From: Emiliania huxleyi CCMP1516
Taxonomy: Eukaryota; Haptophyta; Isochrysidales; Noelaerhabdaceae
NCBI RefSeq assembly: GCF_000372725.1
Contig: NW_005198966.1
Coordinates: forward strand, 1,169,338 to 1,233,337
Reading direction: 5' to 3'
DNA length: 64,000 nucleotides
Shown here: positions 1-9,500 of the stretch, piece after piece
Numbering within the stretch: position 1 is the stretch's first letter
Layout: each line of letters starts with the position of its first letter
The notes under the pieces: generated by a model
Database searches by the model: none
What the model saw: the letters and a program-made list of their open reading frames with translations, nothing else
What the model was told of the DNA's origin: nothing
Translations under genes and position numbers: made by a program

Positions 1-135
1 GGGAGCGAGGGGGCGGAAGTGTGCAGTGCGGTAGATGGTCAGCTCGGGGCGCGTGAGCCGGACTTTGCCGTCCTCCCATCCCTCTTGGGTTGTCTGTTTA
101 GTTGACAGCGCTCAACAGCTGCTTCGGCGGCGATG

Positions 136-1936
136 TCAGACCGTCCTCTCCGTCCTCTCGCCGCGGGCCCGCTTCTTCCCCTTCCGCTTCCCGGCCGAAG
201 AGGGCGGCCTCTCCTCCTCGCCCCCTCCCTCGCTCCGCCCACCCTCCCCCCCGCCCTCCGCCGCGGCATCGGCCTGCGCGCGTCGCTGCAACAGCAGCGC
301 GACCGCGTCGCCTCCGCCACGCCGCACGCGGTCCTGCGCGGCTTCCGCACTGGGCAGCGCGCCCGCAAACGCCGCGGAGAGCCGCGAGTAGAGCGCGGCG
401 TCGACCGGCCACCTCTCGGCTGCGGCGGCGGTCTGCAGGACTCCGACCGTCGAGGCGAAGGACGAGACGCGGAGCCGGTCCCCCGCGGCCGCCTTGAGGT
501 GCTGCGCGCCGTCGACGAAGCCGTGTGCCTCTGCGGCGAGGCGGAGAGGCGCGCCGCCACGCAGGAAGGCGGACCTGCAGAGCTGGTGGTGGAAGGGGAC
601 TCGCTCCCAGCTCGGGACGACGAAGGCGAACGAGAGCGCGCCGCCGCTCGCCTCGGCGGCGGAGAGGAGCGCCTCGGCGTGCTTGACCGCCGCGAGCAGC
701 ACCTGTCCACAGCTCGAGGTGTGAAGAGACGCCGCCCACACGCACACGCACCGGCGGCCGCACTGCCGCGAGCGGCGCCTCGGGCACAAAGGGAGGGTTG
801 CACTCGAACGAGCCGTGGGTGGGCCGGAAGCCGAAGAAGGAGCCGATCGAGCCGAATGCCGCGTCCGTGTCGGCAAAGGCGGAGCAGTAGCGGTCGTACC
901 GCGCGTTGAGCGGCGACGCAAAGCACTCGAACCGGATGCCGAGCCGCTGCCTCAGCACCTCGAATCCGGCGGGCGGAAGCGCGCACTGATTACCGTGCGC
1001 GCCGAGGCTCTGGTAGCGCAGCATCATGCACAGCACGCGCGTGCGCAGGTTGCCCGCCACCGACGGCGCGTGCTTGGCGTGCAGCGCCGCGAGCTTGGCA
1101 TAGTGCTCGTGCGACACGTCTACGTGCGTCCCTCCCGGAGCACTCGACAGCGAGAGGCGGAGGAGCGGGCCATGAACGTGGACTTCTACTAGGCCGCCCT
1201 CCCCGCCTCCGCCGCCTCCCTTCAGCCGCTCGATTGCACGCCCCGCCGCCTCTGCAAGCTGCAGCGCGACCGCGGCAGCAGCCTCCGTGCGCCCCGCCCC
1301 GCCCGTCCGGCAGAGGTCCTTGACGAGGCCCTCGTCCGCGCCCACCGCAGCGGGCAGGAGCGGGTCGAGCGGGCTCGGCTCGGACAGCTTGCTCCGAGCC
1401 ATCCACCGGTCAAACGCCATGAGCGGAGGCTCGATGCCAGCCTCGGCGCACAGCGACGAGAGATGCCGGCGCAGCCGGCGCGTGGCTTGCAGCCGGGCAA
1501 TCTCCACCTCCGGCCGAGGCTCGCTGGAGGGTGCGCAGGGGATTAGCGCAGCCGGAAGATCGGAGGGAAGTACACACAGGCGGCCGCTGCTGCTGCTGCT
1601 GCAGAATTCGCTGCCCTCAGCCGTCGCGGATGTGTCGGCCGAGGAGCTGGCGACGCAGGCGAGGCAGCGTCGCGTGGCGTCGGTCTTCTGAACTTGCGTC
1701 CGCGAGAAGGCGGTCCGTGGCAGGGTCTGGCCGCAGGTGCTGCACGCAGCGGTGGCCGCTGTGCCGTCGGCCGTGGCCCGGACCTCTCGCGAGGCGGCGA
1801 CGTGCTGCTCGGCAGTCTCGACGGCCTGCACGCACGCCTTGCACGCCTTTGGGCGTCGAGAGAGCTGGCGCTTGGAGAAGGCCGAGGCTGGCAGCGAGCG
1901 GCCACAGGGCTCACAGCGGTGCGTGCTCTCCGGCAT
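136..1936 (-). CDS. PCIF1: PCIF1/CAPAM-like mRNA cap m6Am methyltransferase with N-terminal Stc1-like zinc fingers
   Basis: Two exons, 1936-779 and 702-136, about 574 residues. The start is the ATG at 1936, just before the first zinc motif. Two CxxC...CxxC units (residues about 8-36 and 63-92, each with an FS-x-x-Q core) resemble Stc1-type zinc fingers. The central and C-terminal part follows the PCIF1 methyltransferase: RYQSLGAHGNQCALP, then FECFASPLNARYDRYCSAF, then the catalytic NPPF motif in SFECNPPFVPE, then FVVPSWERVPFH. Known family role: N6-methylation of 2'-O-methyladenosine next to the mRNA cap, in the nucleus. The intron 703-778 has a GC donor; removing it gives NPPFVPEVLLAAVKHAEALL, the same spacing as animal PCIF1. 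The C-terminus ends in a basic, NLS-like KRKGKKR. I see no WW domain, which animal PCIF1 has. Family assignment is firm; the Stc1 label is less sure. Confidence 0.85.
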
Positions 1937-2198
1937 GCGACGGGGGGCAGCTTGGTGCCCGACACAGCGTTTATCTTCTTTGCACACGCCCTCTAACACA
2001 TGTAGGAAGGGTACATGTAGGTCTGGCCCTCCGGTGGGGTTTCCCTTTTTACGAAATTTTATACCAGAAAAATAAACTTTCCGGTGTCTCGATGAAATTG
2101 TGTTTTTCAGTGTAGATGTGCTTTTAGCTTACTGGGAGAAAAGAGAGAGGGGGGGGGGGGTTCTCTAGGCCCCCTAAGGGCCCTACGCGCGGCGCGGT

Positions 2199-2403
2199 TC
2201 ACCCCCTTCACCGAAGCGATGGAGATGCGTTCCGCGTGGTGTGACACAAATGAGAGGCGGGAGTGGGGAGGGTACTCGAGTACGCAGTGCGGTCAACGCC
2301 CGAGCGTTGAGCCTTGCGCGCAAGGCGGTTGATCCTTGCAACTGCTGGCGGCGAGAAGCCACCGCCGAATGTCTCGTGAAGAAGCAGGTTGAACTTGTTT
2401 CGT
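2199..2403. repeat. Diverged direct repeat, copy 1 (copy 2 at about 3003-3210)
   Basis: The two stretches share the order GCGCGGTTCAC..., a GAGAG-rich block, GTGCGGTCAACGC, GCGAGAAGCC(A/G)CCGCCGAA and TCTCGTG..GCAGGTTGAA. Both keep a related minus-strand reading frame around LLLHETFGGGFSP-like residues in copy 2, so they may be decayed copies of one mobile or gene-family sequence. I do not recognise the protein. Confidence 0.5.
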
Positions 2404-2879
2404 TTGCCGAAGATCCCGTCATGGTAGTGGCCACGCTGTGACTTGACGTAGTCTCTCTCTCAGTGTATGAGCTCTTACGTACATTCCCGGAGGTGCGGAG
2501 GAGGACTGCTGACAGACAGGGTTTGTAGGACTATGAGCAGCTCCGCTCACAATCAATGTGACTGGTGATGCCCACGACTACTACCAGCGCGCTCACAATC
2601 CGAGCAAACTCTTGGGTTGCGAGCAGCTTAGCTCACAATTTAGCTCACAATTTAGTGCATTCTTTTTTGCGTGGCCGGGGACCATTGACGGGTAGGTAGT
2701 GTAGATCTGGGCCCTCTCCCCTCGCGGCGGCTCGCGGGCCGCGTTTCGTCCCCTCTCCCCTCGCGGGGTTTCCCCTCTGTTGCACTGTTCTCTGTTGCGC
2801 ACTGGGATAGGGTCGATTCCGCATGGTACGGGACCCCTCGATCGGTAACGATCGTCTCGCCCTCCCTCATTGCACATTG

Positions 2880-2925
2880 GGAGAGAGATTTTTAGCAATA
2901 CCAAACAACTCTAACACTCACACGT
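2880..2925 (+). repeat. Dispersed AT-rich repeat (GAGAGATTTTTAGCAATACC family)
   Basis: The core GAGAGATTTTTAGCAATACC followed by AAACAACTCTAACACTCAC recurs at about 36089-36135 (+) and 36658-36690 (+), and inverted at about 36437-36508. The inverted copy and the palindromic ends near 36660/36745 suggest termini of a short inverted-repeat element. Confidence 0.5.
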
Positions 2926-3409
2926 CATTTGGGGCCTGGAGCCCTGTTCACGCGCGCGCGAGACGTGCAGACAGGGCTGCCAGGACCCAGGTGAGAGCGA
3001 ATGGCGCGGTTCACGCCTCGCACAACAGAGAGAGAGATGCGCTCTGCATGGTGGGACATAAAAGAGAGCGAGTACTTGGGCGAGTAGGCCGTGCGGTCAA
3101 CGCTGCCGCGCGCGACTTTGCGCGCGAGGGGCGGCGCAGCTTGAGAACGGCGGGTGGGCGAGAAGCCGCCGCCGAACGTCTCGTGGAGCAGCAGGTTGAA
3201 GTTGTTGCGCTTGACAAGTTGTTTTGTGTCACATTGGTGTGTGTTCACTTGGGGGGGGTCAAAAAACAAGCGCTTGCGCTTCGGCGGTTAGTGGTGCACT
3301 AACCTACTAACCTCCGACCGAGAAAGAATCAAGTGTTTTGTCGAAACCCTTCGGCGCATTGCTCTCAATTGGTTCACCGCAACTGCACAACGCTGAACCC
3401 TGTCCAGCC

Positions 3410-3665
3410 ACCGCTCTGAACTAAATTACTGCGTTAAAGTCAGCGCTCTGAACTAAATTACTGCTGTCAGGGAACCCTGTCCAGCAAAACTACTGCGTGG
3501 CTGGACTAAAGACGCACTAAACCTCGCTAAATCTGGATGTAAAGTCGCACTAAATTTGCGCTAAATTTGCGCTAAATTTGCACTAAAGTTGCACTAAATT
3601 CGCACTAAATTCGCGCTAAAGTGCACTAAAGATGCAGTACATAAACACTTCACACCGCACTAAAT
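3410..3665. repeat. Tandem repeats of 11-12 bp (GCACTAAATTT type)
   Basis: The block 3530-3625 iterates units such as TTGCGCTAAAT and TCGCACTAAAT about ten times. Just upstream, CAGCGCTCTGAACTAAATTACTGC-like sequence occurs twice (about 3410-3475). It lies directly upstream of the CobW-type gene. Confidence 0.75.
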
Positions 3666-3744
3666 TTAGACCCAGGCGCCCTCCCTGACAGCGCTCACAG
3701 CTCCACGCCGAAGGCCGCCCAGAACTGTGCCTCCCACCAATCTA

Positions 3745-5375
3745 ATGTGGTGGTACGTGGTAGCCATCGCCGGCTCGTTCCTTGCCACTCAGCTCCTCCT
3801 CTACTTTATGCAGCGGCTGCGGATCCGGCGCATTGAGGAGAAATCCCTTGAGCTCTGCGGCGGCGGCGGCGGCGGTGGCGGCGGCGGTGGCGCGCAGCAG
3901 CCGTCCCCGGCACGGATTCCGATCACAATCATCACCGGCTTCCTCGGCAGCGGCAAGACGACACTGGTCAACCGCATCCTGACGGGCGACCACGGCCACC
4001 GCGTCCTCGTCATCGAGAACGAGATCGGCGCCATCTCGATCGACCACCATCTCATCGACGAGGAGCGCTCGGCCGCCGCCTCGGCGAGCAGCGCGGGCGT
4101 CGTGGTGCTCAAGAACGGGTGCATGTGCTGCAGCGGCGAGACGCCCGGCTCCGAGCTCGAGCGCGTGCTCGACAAGCTCCTCGAGATGTCGAGGCTCGGC
4201 GAGGGCAGCGCCGACACGGCCGCCGACACCGCCGCCGCTGAGGGCAGCGCTGAGGGCAGCGCCGAGGGAAGCGTCGCGCTTGCCGCTGACGGCGACGCGG
4301 CGGGCGCTGACGCGGTGAGCGGAATGGCCGCCGGTGCGATCCTGCCGTTTGACTACGTGCTGATCGAGACGAGCGGGCTTGCCGACCCGGGTCCGCTCAT
4401 GCAGGTGCTGTGGCGGCGCGAGATGGCGACGTCGGGCTTCTACCTCGACGGCGTGGTCAGCATCGTCGACGCCGCGCACGCGATGCGCCACCTGCGGCCG
4501 TCTGGGCCGCTCGGCCTGATGCGGCGGAGGGCCGAGGCGGAGAAGCAGGTCGCAGTCTCCGACCTCGTGATCCTCAACAAGGCGCACTCCTCTCCCGCAC
4601 TCTCCCCGGACCCTCTCCCCGCCCCGCCTCTCCCCGGCCCGCCTCGCCCCGCCCCGCCTCTCTCCGCCTCGCCTCGCCTCTCGCCTCTCGCCTCCCTCCC
4701 CTGGCCTCTCCTCTCTCGCCAGCCCACCTCGCAGCGCGCGCCCTCCCGTCGCGCCGCCCCGCCCTCCACTCGCCGCCGCCCTGCCCCCGCGAGGTCGACC
4801 TCTCCGACAGCCCGGGCGCCTTGGAGGACGTCTCGCGCGCGGTCGAGGCCCTCAACGCCACCGCGCCGCAGCTGCGCACCTCGCACGCCCTCGTCGGCGC
4901 CGCCACGCTGCTGCACCTCCGCGCGTATGCGTCCGACTCGGCGCTGGAGCTGCGGCGAGCGGCGGCGGGCGGCGCCGCCTCGCACAGCCCGTACGTCTCG
5001 TGCGTCAGCCTCGAGTCGCGCGCGCCCCTCCGCCTCGACGCACTGCAGAGCTGGCTCCGCGCACTCGCCGAGGATCGGTCCGACGACGTGTACCGCATCA
5101 AGGGCGTGCTCGCGCTGCGCGGCGAGCCGCGCCGCTTCATCGTGCACGGCGTGCACGCGCAGATCCACGGCTTTGCCGGCTCCGAGTGGCGCGACGGCGA
5201 GCCGCGCGCCTCGAGCCTGGTCGTCATCGGGCACCGCCTCGAGGGGCTGCGGTTGGACGAGTCGTTTGCTGCGTGCGCTTCCGATGGCGAGTCGCAGTCG
5301 GCGCTGACGGACGCGGGGGAGTGCGCGCCGTGCGAGGAGGAGGAGGCGGCGGCGGAGGGAAAGAAGAGGTTATAG
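3745..5375 (+). CDS. Membrane-anchored CobW/G3E-family GTPase (putative metallochaperone)
   Basis: Exons 3745-4581 and 4794-5375, about 472 residues. The start is the ATG at 3745; the frame upstream is not required. Residues 1-22 form one hydrophobic helix, followed by basic residues and a poly-Gly stretch, then the G3E GTPase: Walker [21 protein letters not shown], the zinc/cobalt-binding GCMCC motif, ETSGLADPG, and an NKVD specificity motif formed across the splice junction. The C-terminal CobW domain includes [20 protein letters not shown] and an acidic tail. The intron 4582-4793 (212 bp, C-rich, repetitive) uses GC-AG ends; no GT donor restores NKVD. Family members insert or move Zn or Co in target enzymes. 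The N-terminal anchor is unusual; the target is unknown. Confidence 0.85.
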
Positions 5376-6597
5376 CGAAGCGTGAGCGGTAGCAGAAGGA
5401 CGGAAATAAATACGTGGCAGTGGGGAAAGACACGGCAATGCGGCTGCGCGTAGCTCTCATCCTAATATATTGAATATTCCACACGTGCACTCTCCACGAG
5501 CACGACTCGCGATAGACCAGACGCGCTCACGCACGCAAGACACGAGGAGTTTGGGCACTAGACACTCTGAGAATATGAATACATCACCGTGACGTGGTGA
5601 AACATGGTGCAGGTCACTCTGCTATAGGGTCGAGACAGGAACAGGAACTTCTTCCGCTCCGCGAAAGCGATTTGGATTTCTCGGGCCACGCTGTCGGCTT
5701 CAGTGGGAAGGGCGGCTTGTTCCTGCCCCCGTTCGGGTCCTTCTGTTGCACGTCGTCAGCCCACGCTTCGAGCAAGGCGAGCGACAAGATGGTCTCCTTG
5801 TCTCTGATCCACTCTCGGAGCTCGACAGCGCGAACGCCATGCTCTTTTGCGGTGCGATTGATGCGGGTGAACAAACAGCGGCGCGACAAGGCCTTATGTA
5901 TCGCCGTGCTCTTGAAGGTGTTCGAGTAGGTGGTGCCGTCTGGTGAGCCATCGTGCATGCACACACAAGGAAAGAGCTCTCAAAGGGTCTCAAGGTGTCG
6001 GTCCGGTGGGAGCGCCCGCTTTCGGCGATGGCGTGCCAAGATTGACCGACAAGAAAGAGATGGCTTTCGGCTTTTTTGGCTTCTCCCGCCCTCCAACCCC
6101 TCTCTTGGCTTTTTTTTCTGTGTGGAAGGCGGTGCGGCACCGTCGAGCGGCGGTGCATCAGGCATCGGGCGGCAGGGCATCGGACGGCGGACATCGGACG
6201 GCGGGCTAACGGCGGTGCGGCAGGCGGAAGGAGGAGGGAGGGAGGGAGGGAGGGAGGGAGAGGGAGGGAAAGAGAGAGCGGCGGCACGGCGGCTGCGAAC
6301 GGCGGGGCATCGGAAGGCGGGTCAAACGAACGGTGGTCGGTGGAAGCGGAAGGTGGGTAGGTGGCAACAGGAGGAAGAGTGCAGCGGGGGCGGGGGGTGG
6401 CAGGGCGAGGTAGGTGATGGTGGGTGAGCACGAGGACAGCGCATGGGATCACGAGGGAGTAGAAAATGGTTGGTTTTTCATGTTAAACTTTAAAAAACTC
6501 CGCTCGCTTATAACGTCAATCGCCGAGATCATCGCCGACACTGGCGGCTCCAAAAAGACCATCTCCATTTGGACACCTTTCGGCGCGGCCAGCTGCC
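5376..6597. other. Intergenic region with purine-rich repeat
   Basis: Mostly featureless. It holds a (GGGA)n purine tract at about 6232-6275, GGCGG/CGGCGGGCAT-type imperfect repeats at about 6120-6320, and one minus-strand open frame (5614-5958) listed separately. Confidence 0.5.
5614..5958 (-). CDS. Hypothetical small protein or gene fragment
   Basis: An open frame of about 114 residues from the ATG at 5958. It has balanced composition, unlike the Arg/Ala-rich shadow frames nearby, and a helical middle (EHGVRAVELREWIRDKE). It matches nothing I know and could be a pseudogene or mobile-element fragment. No transcript evidence is available. Confidence 0.25.
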   Translation of the reverse strand: MHDGSPDGTTYSNTFKSTAIHKALSRRCLFTRINRTAKEHGVRAVELREWIRDKETILSLALLEAWADDVQQKDPNGGRNKPPFPLKPTAWPEKSKSLSRSGRSSCSCLDPIAE

Positions 6598-9500
6598 ATG
6601 CTCTCGCTGCTACTGCCAGCGGTCGCCTCTACAAATGTGAGTCTCGCGATCCTCATCCGCCACTCGGCCGCACGCTCCACATCCCATGAGACCTGCGCTG
6701 GCGAGTGGATCAGTGGCGCGTGCTGGATGACAGACACGATGCAGACTGTTGTGGCGGCCTCCTTGACTGCAGTGACGGACTTCAACGCGAGAAACGCAAG
6801 CGCTCTGCCCGCGTTTGGAACGTTGGCCGGGTGCGACAAACAGCTCCGCTTTCGGCTACTCGACAGCGGCGGCACGGTTGCCAAGTCAGTCCGCGCGCTG
6901 GGGGACCTGACCTCGGGTACCGATGTGGTCATCGGCCCCGGCCGCAGCTCCGTCTCAACCACCACGGCGGCTATCACCGGCGCCCTCGACATCCCGCAGA
7001 TCTCATACTGGTCGACTTCGACCGATCTTGACGACATCGCCCTGTACCCTCGCTTCATGAGGACGATTCCCACGGACCAGGCGGCCGCGTCGAGCGTCTG
7101 CTCCTTTTGGAAGCGTCAACTCGGACTCTCGACCGTGGCCGTTCTCTACGTCCAAGACCCGTTTGGCCGAGCCTACGAGGAAGCTACGAAGCTCGCTTGC
7201 CTGGCTCTCGGCTTGACGTTCGCGAGCGAAGGTTTCTCCGAAGATGAATCGCTCCGCGAGAAATCGATTAGGGACGCCGTGGAAAGCCTGAGCGACAGCG
7301 GCGCCAAGGCACTGCTAGTCCTGGGCTTCCCCAGCAGCCTCGGCCTTATTGTGGACTCTGCGCTGGCCACCGGCCTGCTCACTGCTGGCACCTCCTGGGT
7401 CTTCGCAGACAGTGTCGTGTCGGTAGACTTTGACGAGTTGAGCGAAGCAGCGCAGGACGCGCTGCACGGCAGCCTGCAGATCAAGGCAGTCGGCGCGACC
7501 GACGGCGATCCGCAGTGGACCAGGTTCGCAAGCGAGCGCTGGGCGGCGCTACAGCCCGGAGACTTCAACCCGCACCTTCCCGCCGACTGGCAGATCCGCG
7601 ATGACTTCTTTACCGCTGTCGATCCACACACGAGTGCTATCTTGCGCGAGCCCGGTGCGTTTGCGTACGATGCCGTCGTGACGGCGGGGCTGCTGTCGTG
7701 CCAGGTGGCTCCAGCAGGCCCGCTGCCAGACTCGTTTGGCACGCAGTTCTGGAATTCGAAGCGGAGCCTGTCGTTTGATGGCCTTTCAGGACGTGTTGAG
7801 TTCGACGAGAAGGGCGACAGGAGCAGCGCCAACGTGCAGCTGTTCAACCTGCTCGGCCAAGGCGCGACCGCCTTCTCAGCTCAGCTCGTAGCTCAATTCA
7901 CCGAAGACGAGTGGGTCTGGAAGGGCGGATCGCGCGAGCACAGCGGCGTGATCTACAACTTTGGGGAGCTCGAACCGCCTGTTGAAGCATTGCCTCCGAC
8001 GCAGGACGAGGTCCCCCCCTATCTCATAGGGATCGTCTGCGCCTTAGCGGGGTGCGTCGCTCTGATGCTGTGCTTGCGTTGCCAAAGCGTCGGCTGGCTT
8101 GTACCACCGCTATCGCGCATCGCCGCGTCGCACGGCACGAGCCCGTGGACGCTGCTCCGCAGGCGGATCGCTCGGAGCGCTCCCGTTCGCGCCTGCGCCG
8201 ACCGCGCACGAGCGGTGCGGCGGGCGTGCAGCAGGGCTCGGACGACGCCATTCTTGCGCCCTATCGCCACGCCTCAGGCCGTGTGGGAGCGGCTGTGCCG
8301 GAGGGCCAACAAGGAGCCGACCGAGGGCCCTCCCGACGTCGAGCGGCGCCCGTTTGTGGAGCAGCGCCTGTGGGCCTCGGTGCTGGAGCAGAAGCTGTGG
8401 GGCTCGGCCGCGCGCGAGGCAGCACAGCTTCGCGAGTGGCTCCACGCGACGCGAAATACGACGCCCTTCATCGAGGCGCTAGCCTCGAGGTCCGCGGCTT
8501 GCACGCATCGCCACGGCGGCTGCGGTGAAGGCCGCCAGACCGACTCTTCAGCTCACGCGGATCTCGAGGCGGGCCCGAGACTGACGAGGACAACCTCGTT
8601 TGGCACCGTGCCTATCGACGAGCGCGCCAACGCGTCGCTGAGCTTGGGAGACCTACTTCGCTTCTGTCTCAACGAGCAGGGCGCGGGGGGGCGTACTCTG
8701 TGGGAGGAGTGGACGGTTGCTCTCCGCGCCCTTCGGTCAAAGAAGAAGCTTCAGGTGGAGTCGTCGACGCACCGCGACTCGTCAAAGCACCGCGACTCTG
8801 CCTCGAGGCAGGCGCCGAGAAGTGGGTCGACCAGTGCGCTCGAGTCGGAGCCGATCTCGGTGCACGAGTTCGCCGCGCTGCTGCTCTCGCCGTCCAACAG
8901 CGCCATCGAGCCTAGGCGCTCCCCGACGGACGCGACTGAGCCGCTCACCAGCTATTGGATCAGTAGCTCTCACAACAGCTTCCTCGAGGGGGACCAGCTC
9001 ACCTCCGCCGTGTCTGCCGACATGTACCGCCGCCTCCTGCTCTCGGGGACTCGCTGCCTCGAGATCGACTGCTGGGACCCCACCACCTTTGGGCGGTGGT
9101 GGGGCCAGGGCCCGCGCGTCACTCACCGCATGCCGGGAGGGGTCCCTCTCCTCTGCGGAAGCGTCGCCTTCGGCGAGGTGGTCGCCGCAATCGCCGAGCA
9201 CGCCTTTACCAGCAGCCCTCTGCCCGTGATTCTGAGCCTCGAGATGCACTGCTCGGCGAAGCAACAGAGGAAGCTCGCCAAGGAGCTCATCAACACGCTG
9301 GGCGACCAGCTCTCCCGCAGCGAGCGCGTCGCGAGCACGCCCCTCCGGGAGCTGCACCGGAAGGTCCTCGTCAAGATGCGGCTGAGGGTGTCTCGGGCAC
9401 ACCTTGAGGCATATCTCGGGCACATCTCGACTGTAGGTCCTCGTCAAGATGCGGCTCGACAACGGAGTGACCACGGACCCGCTCCTCCGCACCCTCGTCA

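Larger units (their letters stand above)
1937..3744. other. Intergenic region with degenerate repeats
   Basis: I see no convincing gene in this spacer. It holds a G-run near 2150-2160, a diverged pair of about 205-bp repeats (separate entry), a dispersed AT-rich repeat at about 2880-2925, and AC/TAAA tandem repeats before the CobW gene. Confidence 0.6.
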
